Positions 54,008 to 64,000 of a stretch of DNA of 64,000 nt are shown piece by piece (position 1 is the stretch's first letter; every line of letters starts with the position of its first letter). Below the pieces are notes generated by a model. The model made no database searches, had not been told where the DNA came from, and saw only the letters and a program-made list of their open reading frames with translations. A program made the position numbers and the translations under genes. Source of the DNA: Pseudorasbora parva (lineage: Eukaryota > Chordata > Actinopteri > Cypriniformes > Gobionidae); the NCBI RefSeq assembly GCF_024679245.1, contig NC_090191.1:38910982-38974981 (forward strand), read 5' to 3'.

Positions 54008-54039
54008 ATGCTCACATTTGCGTTAACGATCGTTCGACA
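54008..54039 (+). CDS. tigar: tigar exon 1 (32 coding nt)
   Basis: ATG at 54008 encodes MLTFALTIVR plus CA of the His11 codon, followed by the donor GTAAGT. Only this ATG joins in phase to exon 2 and gives the family N-terminus. Confidence 0.9.
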
Positions 54040-54358
54040 GTAAGTGAGCGCTTGTGTGTTCTGTGTGTTTTATATGTATACGAATGTTTATGATTCGGTT
54101 GGTGAATCATCATGCACATGATCTGCATCTGATCATAAACGCTTCACCAAATGTTGCCACGGGTGCTTTATGTTACATACAGTCAATGCAGTAAAATCGG
54201 ACATGTTCTCTCTGTATTTGATTACAATCACCTCTACGTTACATGGCATGTGAACTGTCCTTCTGAAGTGATTTATAAGTATTTATGTATTATCATGTGC
54301 TTTGTTTCCTAGTGGGGAAACACAATACAACAGAGATAAATTGCTTCAAGGTATGTAA

Positions 54359-54446
<88 letters not shown>

Positions 54447-57400
54447 CTCATCGTCGTGCGAGGGACTCCCCTCTATTAGGAACCAAATTATATTTCTTTC
54501 TTTCTTTCTTTCACCATTAAAGGATTTTTTTTTTTATAAATGTCCCGCTTGTATTATGAAAGTCAATAGTGACCAGCATCAAAATTAAAAAAAAAGATGC
54601 AAAACTATAACAGAATGATCCCATGCAACACGTACCGTATATTCCAAGTGTTGTGATGGTGTATGATAGGGTTTAATGACAAAAAAACTACATTTTATGT
54701 ATTATTTTTAAAGGCACACTATGTAGTTCCTCGCCACTAGAGGTCGCCTATTCAAAACAAAGGCGTAGCTTGATGAGGCTGAGATTAAGCGCAGAATTTC
54801 GGGAGTTGTAGTCTTCACCTCAAAGCTGGTGGAAAAGAGTCGGGACGGGATGCGGGCAGAAATCATGTTCATGAATGAGATTAATGTTACTGTAGTAGTT
54901 CTGCTGTGGAGCTGAACGAGGCCGCTGGAGCGATTGGCAATGAGAGACGAGCACAACATGGCTCAAGAGCTGCAGAGTTTTTATTATGCCACATGCATAT
55001 ATTTGGTCATGCATATATGAGGTAACGCAGCGCTGTTTTATCATATAAAGGGGGTCGCACACCGGACGCGGAGCTCGGCGGCGCTCGGCGGCGCGCCACG
55101 TCTTTAAAATTCGAACACATTGTTTTCAATGAGTGTACGCACACCGGTGGCGGCATTCGGCGCCTGTCCGCGGCGACTCAGGAAGTTGTTCTAAATCCTG
55201 CCGCGCCACAGAGCGCCATTTCAAGGCTTTATATTAAAAGTATATTATCGTTAAGGTATACTGATTTCAACCTTTGCTACAAGACACATTTGTTTTACAT
55301 TCTGAGTTCAACAGCTTGAATAAAGTCTAAACATATTTTGGGGAAATGTATAATAAACTTAGCCTTTTAAAATGTGCGCGTCCGGTGTGCGATACCTGAG
55401 ACGCTGCGTGGCGCGCCGCCGAGCTCCGCGTCCGGTGTGCGACCCCCTTTAGATACATTTGAGTGTGTTGAAATTTATGTTATTCTAACGTTATTCTGTG
55501 CATTCGTGCCACGGCTGCTATAAGACACTTGTTGCACACTGCAGTAAGCTAGATTGATATTACAATATCATATTAATAAATGCTGGATATAGAGTCTGAG
55601 ATCGTGACGTAAGCAACGCAATGCATTGTGGGACTTTAGGTCACGGAGGCCGCTGTCGGTACTGTGTTGTATAGGGAATTGACGCCTTTAGTTCTAAAAG
55701 TAGAACTAATTCAGCTAAAAACAGTTATAATGGTGAACGCGTGTTGTGTCATTAACTGTCATAATCGCACTCACGACCGGAGTGGAAACCTAATCGCAAA
55801 TGGAGTGTGATTGTTTAGCTTTCCCTCCTGGAAACAGCACATTGGATCTCATTCGTGGACTTTAGGACACAGACACTACATAGCGAATGTGTAGTAGTGA
55901 AGGTAGACGTAAAAACTTGTGTTAGATAGTTAAAAACACATTCTAATGGTGTACGCTTGCTGTGTTATGGACTGCTATAGCCGCTCTCGTGAACTGCGTG
56001 GGGTTAAAAACCCTCAAATGACGTGCAAATTGTCAGTTTACCAGCTTGGAAACAACAGGTAAAGGTGAAAGTAAACCTCAATGAAAATAAACAGCTTATC
56101 CAAAATGTGTCTTTATAATTTGTGTTTATTTATTTATTATTCATAACCGATATATTACAGATTTATGATTTCTGAACCGCGTATGCGTAACGTTACGCCA
56201 TAAATAATGTAAACACATCTGGAAATTCTTCATTGCTTCTCTCAGTAGAAGGACTTGTACTTGCACCTTTTAAGTCCAGTAAAACTGTTTAATACTGTAA
56301 CTTAGGCTAAAGTTGCGTTCACAAATCATTTCAAAGCTGCATTACAGGCCATACTCTCATGTTTTCCCTTATGATTAAGCTACGTTACGCTATGGAATTG
56401 CGATATGATATATGTTGATTAAACAAATGACCCACAGGCTGAGATCAAGCAATATTATGTTAAATATCAGATACAGACCTTTTCGTTAGGCTATATTAAA
56501 AAAAACTGCGAAAGAGAAATCAATGTGTAGTCCTGTGTGTGGTGCGATAGACGGCCGTATGATTTCTGATTGTATGAAATGAGATGAATATGTGCAATGT
56601 CCTGGCATTACGACTGAGTGCTCATGTACGCAAGAGATTCAAATATTAGTACATTCATTCCAAGTGAGTGCAAGCAGTTCTTAAATAACGCGAATACAGT
56701 CGTTTTTTCTCTAGTGATTCGTATTTGTTATCATTGTACGCTCCTGAGCGTGACCTAAAACATGGCGGCGACTGCCCAGAATGCAACGCGCAGTGACGTT
56801 GATTCCCAGACTCTATAGCATCAATCGACATATTGCATAATGGAAAAAATGTTGGATTACTGTAATTAGTTTTCCGTCTATAAATGTATCCAACAGTTCC
56901 TTATCTGACTAATAAAACACGGTGTTTTAAAGCGTCTTTGGTGTTTCCATTGTTATTACAAAATTAAACCGGAAATGGAGGTATCGCGGGTATGATGTCA
57001 TTGATAAGTGATCATCCTGGTTAAAAAGGCTTATTTCTCTGGATTTAAACATTCTTGGAAACATCTGGGATCTTGTGCCTTGACCGCGGCTGTGCTCTTG
57101 CATGACTGCGCGCGTTCGCACAAGAAATCGAGACATGACATGAAAGCATCGAACATGCAGTCGAAGTACTTAATTAATAAATCTGTTGTGTTTATGTCAA
57201 CAAGAAGTTACCGCATTCACATCTGTTAACTCACTATACCAGTCTCACACGCATCATGTAGCCGTGCACAGAAGACCAATAGCAAAGGTCAGGATTTTCA
57301 TTAAATACGTACAATTTTATATTTTTTTTCTTTTCTTTCCCAAACCCTATAGTATACCTACAAACCACTTGTGAGCTCGTCACACGGGATCATTTTGTGA

Positions 57401-60368
57401 TACTTAAAACGTGTTTTTTTTTTAAGTTTTAAAAGTTGCTATTCACTGCCATTATACAAGCACAAGAGGTTTAATTTCCATTTTAGGGTGAACTATCCCT
57501 TTAAGTTAATTCTTAAATTTCCCCCCTGCTCATTATTTGCTACACAGTTGGATACATTATTTACTTATTTGCTCATTTATTAACTTATATTATTTAAATG
57601 TTATTTATCTATTTTTTTTTAAATATTGTAATCTATAATATAAAATAATTTGAATTCCTTATTATTATTATGGTTATTATTAAATGTACTCTGTTTTTCT
57701 CATAACCTTGTGAAAATCCCAGCTCAAGATGTGAGGGTGACCTTTTCAGTTTGTGGATGAATGCTTTTTTTTCAAATGTGTAGGTCAGGGCATTGACACA
57801 CCACTGTCAGACACGGGACATCAGCAGGCGGCGGCAGCTGGCCGCTACCTCAAAGATCTGCATTTCACCAATGTCTTCATCAGTAACCTGCAAAGAGCCG
57901 TCCAGGTGTGCGCGTGTGTGTGTGTGCGCGTGTGTGTGTGCGCGTGTGTGTGCGCGCGTGTGTGTGCGCGCGTGTGTGTGCGTGGGTGTGTGTGTGTGTG
58001 AGTGCGTGCAACTGTTAGATTTTGTGAGTGACTTATCCATTATGTCAAATATAACAACTTCTTCTCCTCAAGACAGCTGAAATCATTTTAGGAAACAACC
58101 TTCATTCTTCTGCGACTGAGATGGTATTGGATCCTTTACTCAGAGAGAGGGTGAGTGTCTGTCTCTGCCACGATTTGAGCTTTTTATGTCACATGACCAT
58201 TATATACAGATTACAACTCGCAATGGAATGTGCATTATATTGTGCATTAAATATATAAATAGCTGATATAATGTTAAGGATAAGGTTAACGTCAGAAATA
58301 ATTATGAAAAAGATTAATAATATTACTATAACAAAATACAGTCAAACCAAAATATATTCCGACACCTTCAATATTTTCTCACATTATCACAGTTAATTCA
58401 CTATAGTTTATAAAATGGTAATAAAATATGACAGGAGCTCAGAGTTAAAAAATAAATAAAAATTCTGATAATGTCTGATAACTTTGATAGAAAGGTATGT
58501 AAAGGATTACAATCAATTGTTAAATTTAAGTTCTATTTGAGAATACCAACTGAGGTCAACCAATGACCAAGCAATACTTCATTGTGTTCAATCTGTGGTG
58601 TCAAAGGTCACATTAGCAATTAAAGAGAACACACTTCAGCAAAACATGGTCAGGTCAAAGTGTCTGAATCATTTTGTTCTCATATTTTTATTAATTTTAA
58701 TAAAACTGTATGAACTATTTTTGGGTATAATATTTCACAGTTTACTTTATTTTGCTATCCTCATTTATATAAATTGCCTATAGTGTCCTGCACACACTAG
58801 GAAAAAGATATGTTTTCTGAATATTTTTTGGTTTGACTGCATCATCTCTTAAATTTGGCATCCCCTAAGAGTTGCTGTAGTGTTGGTTCAAAAGCACGTG
58901 TGTGATGTATTGGACAGGGTTTCGGGGTAGCGGAGGGAAGACCGAAGGAACATCTGAAGAACATGGCGAACGCAGCGGGTCAGGCCTGCCGAGATTACAC
59001 ACCGCCTGGCGGAGAGACGCTGGAACAGGTAGAAATCGAGCCTTCCAGGAAAAGCAGTCTTGAATATTGCAAAATATGATGCAAGAGGGAAATCCAAAGT
59101 AGCTTATACACTGAATTTTGTGCGAAAATACGTTTTTATTTGATCAAACATAACCTGTCTTCAGTGCGATGACTCCAATCTTTCAAATATTCATATTCTT
59201 GTGTAATTGACGCACCATCCTCAATAAACCCATCTCTTGCGTGATACTCATAAATTTAAAATATTCCAAACTAATATGATTTCTGACCTGTAATGTTGCC
59301 AGAATTATAATAATACACTGTTTGTTAATAGGCCAGAGGAGTACATGCACCCTGACTGAGCCTGCTTTCTCACAAGGTTTATTTTTCTTTTTTGGTTTTG
59401 GTTCCTTGCCACTGTCGCCTTTGGCTTGGCTTGCTCAGTTGGGGACACTAAAATTTCTATCTAAGTTATTCAACTAAATATGCAAATAAAATCAATTCAT
59501 TAGGTCTTATTTAATTCTATAAACTTTATTACTGATCTGCCAACATTGTCGCTATATGATAAATTAAAATAAGCTGATAACATCACTGTTTTCTCCAGAA
59601 CGACTGCACAGCCAAATCAAATTTTGTTGCAATATTGTCCTGTTTAACACTGTGAAGCTGCTTTGAAACAATCGTCATTGTAAAAGCACTATGTAAGTAA
59701 AGTTGATTGATTGATAGATAATGTGAAATATTATTACAATCTAAAATAATCTTTTCCTATTGTAATATATTTTAAAATGTAATCTATTTCTGTGGTCAAA
59801 GCTGAATTTTCAGCATCATTACTCCAATAAATTGCAATTATTCCAAACTTTTAATCAGTAGTATACTTAACTATAAAATTGACTGTTTAGTCATTTTCTC
59901 AGTATTTTTCCCAAGAGTACAGTAATCATTGATTGATCAGGTGAAACTGTTTCTGTGTTTATCCAGGTAAAGACACGCTTCAAGAAGTTCCTTAAATCCT
60001 TATATCAGCGTATGTTAGAGGAACATGGCTCATCCGACCAGTGTTCTGCATCCAGCTCTGGCCCATCAGAACAGCCTGTGATTGCTGGGCTAGCCAGTGA
60101 CGGAGTCCACAACGTACCAATCCACGCTCTGATCGTTAGTCACGGGGCGTTTATCCGTGTGTCTGTGCGCCACCTAGTGGAGGACCTGAAGTGCTGTCTG
60201 CCTGCAGGCCTGAAGATGAACCAGGTGTTCTCGCCGTGCCCGAATACTGGCATCAGCAGGTTCATCATCACCCTCTGCAGAGAAGAGAGTGACCCCCCGG
60301 CCGCTCACATCCAGTGTGTCTTCATCAACAGAAAAGACCATCTGGATGATGTTAAAAACTCTGATTAA
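54008..60368 (+). CDS. tigar: tigar (TP53-induced glycolysis and apoptosis regulator)
   Basis: Six exons: 54008-54039, 54313-54350, 57784-57905, 58073-58150, 58918-59028 and 59967-60368, all GT-AG and in phase, coding 260 aa (human 270). The start MLTFALTIVRHGETQYNRD holds the histidine-phosphatase RHG motif, with His11 split across exons 1 and 2. Then come GQGIDTPLSDTGHQQAAAAG, the acidic site in LLRERGFGVAEG (Glu89), TPPGGETLEQVKTR, and LIVSHGAFIR with the second catalytic histidine near residue 186. The end is DHLDDVKNSD. TIGAR lowers fructose-2,6-bisphosphate and acts on 2,3-bisphosphoglycerate, shifting flux from glycolysis to the pentose phosphate pathway. Residues 147-165 are a Ser-rich loop of variable sequence. 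Same strand as ccnd2 and its known neighbour. In other vertebrates fgf23 follows; I do not see it here. Paralogue a or b not assigned. Confidence 0.95.
54313..54350 (+). CDS. tigar: tigar exon 2 (38 nt micro-exon)
   Basis: Acceptor TTTCCTAG, then T GGG GAA ACA CAA encoding the rest of the His codon and GETQYNRDKLLQ, ending CAAG before GTATGT. A (CA)n tract begins ten bases after the exon. Confidence 0.9.
54361..54444. repeat. (AC)n microsatellite at the start of tigar intron 2
   Basis: 42 uninterrupted AC dinucleotides, on the sense strand of tigar. Confidence 0.97.
55047..55450 (+). mobile_element. GC-rich TIR element with AAAGGGGGTCGCACACCGGA ends
   Basis: A perfect inverted repeat of about 38 bp at both ends (AAAGGGGGTCGCACACCGGA, CGCGGAGCTCGGCGGCGC). 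The interior also holds CGCACACCGGTGGCGGC against GTGCGCGTCCGGTGTGCG. Strikingly GC-rich at the ends in an AT-rich intron. Copy A of the host repeat shows the uninterrupted sequence TATCATATTTGAGTG. The target duplication is blurred. Confidence 0.8.
55730..55810 (+). pseudogene. THAP-like N-terminal fragment 1
   Basis: ATG 55730 reads MVNACCVINCHNRTHDRSGN and soon stops at TGA (55808). THAP zinc fingers open with Met, a short basic stretch and then Cys-x(2-4)-Cys followed by Asn-Arg; CCVINCHNR fits. The rest of the domain is not seen in this copy. Confidence 0.45.
55946..56062 (+). pseudogene. THAP-like N-terminal fragment 2
   Basis: ATG 55946 reads MVYACCVMDCYSRSRELRGV and runs on to a GTAAAG donor-like site at about 56057 (AACAG|GTAAAG). 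It resembles fragment 1 in layout, including the CTGGAAACA-type wording downstream, so the first exon of the parent gene was duplicated inside the element. Confidence 0.45.
57906..58010. repeat. GT/GC alternating tract at the start of tigar intron 3
   Basis: Begins with the splice donor itself (CAG|GTGTGCGCGTGTG) and runs about 100 bp as GTGTG and GCGC units, ending GTGAGTGCGTGC. Confidence 0.95.
58151..58917 (+). other. tigar intron 4
   Basis: GTGAGT donor, GACAG acceptor. AT-rich, no repeat recognised. An open frame across it (58595-58783) has no domain. Confidence 0.6.
59029..59966 (+). other. tigar intron 5
   Basis: GTAGAA donor, TCCAG acceptor. Near 59640-59712 lies a common fish dispersed-repeat phrase (GTGAAGCTGCTTTGAAACAA, TTGATTGATTGATAG). 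No gene. Confidence 0.55.
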
Positions 60369-60595
60369 CAGTATTATGTGACTGGTTGCTTTATCTGAAA
60401 TGGCCAGTGTGTTTATTTATTGGTCCTTACAAACTCGACAACTGAAGCGTAAAGCACATATTAGTCTGTGATTGATTTTATTTGTAAATTATTTAACTGC
60501 AGTGATTTGAATGAACACAGACAATAATACCTATTTGTGATGTTGTCCGTTATACAAGCACTTTATACTTTAAATACACTTTAAAACTCTACTGC

Positions 60596-60601
60596 AATAA
60601 A
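60596..60601 (+). terminator. tigar: tigar poly(A) signal
   Basis: AATAAA 228 nt after the stop codon, followed by T-rich sequence at 60625-60640. Gives a short 3' UTR. Confidence 0.7.
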
Positions 60602-62511
60602 GATGAAATGTTAAAGCTAATAGTTTGATTTTTCTTTACCTTTACTGACAAATCAATTTATGTGCACAGAAAATCTCAGATATTGTGATGCTTGACCTTT
60701 AAAGGGGCTATATGTAAGAATTTTCTTATATTAATTGCTTTTTTATTACCAGGTTGAAACTTGAAACTTCCTAGGTGTTCAAATGAAGCCGGTAGACTGA
60801 TTTGAATGTGAAGGACTCTAAAGTAAAATCTAAAGGATGTGACGTTTACATTCCTCTCTTCTGTTATGACATACATGAAAGATAGCTTATACACCGTTCA
60901 GGTTAATGCTGAAAGAGCTATTCTACTATAATGTTGATACCCAGATCTCTCAAATAATCAAAGCTATCATAGTGAGTAATTTAAGTTATCTCAATTGTCG
61001 GCGTGATGCTGGTGAATTGCAGAGCTGATGCTGATTGCAAATTGCTGTCCATGTCTCTACGATCAGATGCTTTCTTAACTGCTGTTTTTTCACCGCTGTC
61101 ATTTTTGTCATTGAGAGGAAAGTGTGCAGCAGGTATTCATGTTAACGCAATTCTCTGTAGTGTGGACGGCGTCAGAATGCTTATATTTCACGGTAAGTGT
61201 TTCCGACTTCTTTTTACTTATAAGCAAAAAAAGCAAAACTGTGATGTGAATATCGGAGCAATTGATTCACTTTCAGTCTTTTGTACGTTACCTGTACATG
61301 AGTTGCTGGCTGGAGTTCACTTAACAGCCACTGGTATTGCTATTAACAATGGTTTCTGAATGCTAAATACGGTCCCATTTAAAGGATTAGTTCACTTAAA
61401 AATGGAAATAACTATCCCATGATTTACTCACCTTCATGCATCCTCTCAGGTGTTTATGACTTTCTTCTTGTCAGTTGTCAGTGCATCCATCCATACAAAG
61501 GGTGGATGCATCAGGATATTTATTTAATATAGAACGCGGCACAAAGGCCTATAACGTTAGTCATCTAAACATTGCTCTTAGCAGTGTGGACGACGTCCGG
61601 ATATCGCTACAAGGGTATTTCCAACTTCTTTACTTCTAAACAAATAACTGTTGTGAATATCAGGTTCTTGATTCAATTTTAGTCTTTTGTACGCTAGGCT
61701 AAATACATATGTTTACAGTTGGTTGCTTACAGGCCAACAGTGTCGATAAAGGTTTCTGAATTCTAAATGTTGCCCCTTTGATGCATATTTTGCATATAAA
61801 TTGATTTTTTTTTAAATCTCCAGGTTTAATGTTAAATGTGAGAAGCACAGAGGTATGTAAACATGTTAAATATATGTTACTCTTACGAAGAAAAATGGTT
61901 AATTGAAGTTCTAAATATACACTATAGGTTTCTTGACTCCATTTTGAAGAACACTTGCCTTTTTTCTGATATAAAAAGTATGTTTACAAGCTGTTTACTT
62001 CATAAAAATAAAACATTTTTAATCAATAAACACTTTCAGATGTTCTTCAAAAAATACCACATTGCGTTTCACATAAGGTCATTTTGAGATTGTTTTTTTT
62101 TTCTTCATTTTTGTTGAATTGTCATTATTGTTTGTGCCGTCTCATCCAGTAGATGGCGTTGTGCTACTGACCTCTGAAGGAGAGATGGGCCAACCTGCTG
62201 ATGGACAGAATAGAAGAACGCGACACGTCTCCGCTGCCGCCCACTCCAACAGGAAGCAATCACCATCTTTGGTCCCTCATTTTCTCCCTGCCGACCGGCG
62301 AAGGAAACTTAGTGATCTTCTAAGGGTTGTCATTTTCCTGCCGGTAAGTGGGCGGCAGTTTGGTTGAGTTGGTCACGCAGGGGACCTGGACGGCTCAAAT
62401 GTACCGACGTCCTGCAATCCAAGCAGACGATAGACTAGTCTGTGGCCACACATTCTTCAACTCCTACAGAAGCTCCTAAAATATCTGCTCAGACAAATCA
62501 CATTTACATGT

Positions 62512-62515
<4 letters not shown>

Positions 62516-62548
<33 letters not shown>
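62516..62548. repeat. (CA)n microsatellite
   Basis: About 16 CA dinucleotides followed by CCCCCGC. Confidence 0.95.
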
Positions 62549-62549
<1 letters not shown>

Positions 62550-63471
62550 CCGCAAGGTGTTTATGCTGCCAATGTCATTGTGACCCCTCAAAGCACGGCA
62601 GCATCTTCAGGTAGGTTAGGCTATGTTATTGTACAGTTTGTTTATACATGTGCACGACCTGTGAAGTTGCTGAAAAAAGCTGTTACTTCTATAGACAGAA
62701 AAATGCCACTTCTAAATAAAACCAGCAGTTTCCACACAGCTTAGACACCCAAACAAAGTCACATGCTCTCAATGTTTTGTGTTTTATTCTGTTGCAGTTC
62801 CACTTGACCAGTTGGTTTACTGGTCTGTTTTTCTCCATCTGGTTTTCTTCTCAAACCCAACTATAACCATCAGACCAGAACATGAAAACCAACAAAGAGG
62901 CCAGATAAGACCATCAAACCTCATTACACAGTTTTTGTTGTGTAAACCTAACATTTATATGGAATTTCATTCCAGAATTTTTTTCAAACATTGATGTGAT
63001 AGCATTAAGTACACTTTTCAAATATCTAAATTCATAACTCAATATTAACTTAAACTTTCCATTCAGAAGGAAATCAGTTAATATATTAAGTCTTGTATTC
63101 TTATTCTGAAAAATTCATTAAAAAAGGCCTAAGTGAGTTAAATATTTAAATTGATAATTTCTAAATGTCTTGTATTTCTTTACAAATATAAAAAAAAAAT
63201 CTTAAATCAAGATTTACTATTACTTTACATTTAAAAGGAGAATGGGTTACAATATTAAGCCTTGTTTTCTCAAAAATTAATAAATATCTTAAAGTTAAAT
63301 ATCTGTCAGTTAAGAAAAATACTTAATTTAGAGGGAAGATTATCTTCCTGTTTTTTTCTTCTTGCTCTGAAGAAAAAAAACGGTATCTTAAATAATTTAA
63401 GTAAATGTACTTTAATTTAAAAATGTTTAGATATTTGCACTGGAAAACAAGACTGCTGAATAAGAAAATAT

Positions 63472-63487
63472 TCTTTCTTTCTTTCTG

Positions 63488-63518
<31 letters not shown>

Positions 63519-63523
63519 GTCTG

Positions 63524-63574
<51 letters not shown>

Positions 63575-63576
63575 CG
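63472..63576. repeat. (TTTC)n microsatellite with TGTC interruptions
   Basis: About 26 tetranucleotide units, mostly TTTC with three TGTC variants. The Lys/Glu/Arg repeat frame on the minus strand is an artefact. Confidence 0.96.
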
Positions 63577-64000
63577 TGTCTGTCACTTTAAATGCGTGAC
63601 CTGTAAAAAGCAGGGATGGATTCTGATTGGCTGTCAATGTTTTTATCGTTTATCAGCTGGAAAAATAGTTCTGAAAGTGATTCCAGCAAAATTGTTTCTC
63701 TGTGCGGTTATCATTGTTATAAAGACTGCTATTCTTTTATATTTAGAATGATTTTTAGAGCTATATATATCGTTATTGTTACAGTTATCACACTTTTTGT
63801 GAGCGGTCCTTAACCCTCTTTGTGTGCCAGTCAAAATAAAAAATTCTAGTTCGATAATGTTTTTAAATTAATATTTTATATTTAGTGGTACTAAATTATA
63901 TTTATGGTGTATTTATAATTAATCTATTCACTTTTTGAGCATAGAATTTTTTTTTTTCAACTTAAATGTTGTAAATCTTGAATGCTTTAGAGCACAAACT

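Larger units (their letters stand above)
55588..56817 (+). mobile_element. TIR element with two THAP-like coding remnants
   Basis: Left end TATAGAGTCTGAGATCGTGACG; right end inverse TATAGAGTCTGGGAATCAACG. Both are followed by GTTGCATTCTGGG / CAATGCATTGTGGG and by TTTAGGTCACG wording, so TIRs extend about 60 bp in a gapped way. The interior has two similar starts (55730 and 55946) with THAP-type CCxxxC wording. THAP DNA-binding domains occur in P-element-type transposases, but TSD and transposase core were not identified. Confidence 0.65.
54710..57075 (+). mobile_element. GGCACAATATGTAA-family element, copy C, with two insertions
   Basis: Starts AAAGGCACACTATGTAGTTC. Shared interior with copy A: GAGGTAACGCAGCGCTGTTTTATCATAT, ATTTGAGTGTGTT, CTGCAGTAAGCTAGAT, AAGCGTCTTTGGTGTTTCCA and TTATTTCTCTGGATTTAAACATTC. 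Interrupted by a GC-rich element (55047-55450) and a TATAGAGTCTG element (55588-56817). Its right terminus is decayed. It fills most of tigar intron 2. Confidence 0.7.
60602..64000. other. intergenic after tigar, repeats only
   Basis: No exon supported. Contains the remains of a TTAAAGGATTAGTTCAC element end near 61379, two related blocks around 61155-61270 and 61580-61690 (both with GTGTGGACG, CTTCTTT and GTGAATATC), a (CA)n run at 62516-62548 and a TTTC/TGTC run at about 63472-63576. fgf23, the usual neighbour, is not in view. Confidence 0.45.

Noticed and set aside
62119..62367. Possible exon of the usual tigar neighbour fgf23
   Set aside because: The peptide has none of the FGF core wording and the stretch looks like dispersed repeat plus intergenic DNA.

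Overview
This is vertebrate genomic DNA from a teleost, most likely a cyprinid such as zebrafish or a relative. The evidence is split genes with GT-AG introns, long CA/TC microsatellites, and dense non-autonomous DNA transposons of kinds common in cyprinids. Four conserved genes can be read. The rest, roughly nine tenths of the window, is intron and intergenic repeat.

Layout. Positions 1-15300 are intron 1 of ahcyl2 (minus strand); only its first coding exon (15301-15612) and CpG-rich 5' end lie in the window. About 700 bp further on is the 3' end of tmem209 (minus strand, 13 coding exons, 17036-21700). Positions 22-40.8 kb hold no gene I can support, only stacked transposons and simple repeats, including an almost complete Tc1-type element at 37577-39271. 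ccnd2 (cyclin D2, plus strand) has five exons between 40949 and 50048 and a 3' UTR of about 2.4 kb. tigar (plus strand, six exons, 54008-60368) follows in the same direction. From 60.7 kb to the end I see only repeats. In human, AHCYL2 and TMEM209 lie in 7q32, and CCND2 and TIGAR are neighbours in 12p13, so the window joins two blocks that are separate in mammals. I did not assign a/b paralogue suffixes.

Gene roles. The four genes are unrelated housekeeping or regulatory genes, not a pathway: an IRBIT-family AHCY-like protein, a nuclear-envelope protein, a G1 cyclin and a fructose-2,6-bisphosphatase-like phosphatase. ccnd2 and tigar are a conserved gene pair.

The mobile DNA is the most informative unexplained material. 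Several elements can be delimited to the base by terminal inverted repeats (TIRs) and target-site duplications (TSDs): a hAT-type element with an 8-bp TSD and an internal 41-bp minisatellite; two copies of a roughly 520-bp element with 9-bp TSDs that carries a RecQ-helicase-like motif; a TTAA element; a palindromic TA element whose empty site is also in the window; and an element with two THAP-like starts inside tigar intron 2. Two gene-level oddities stand out: ccnd2 exon 3 has lost the expected splice acceptor, and two tigar introns open with alternating purine-pyrimidine microsatellite at the 5' splice site.
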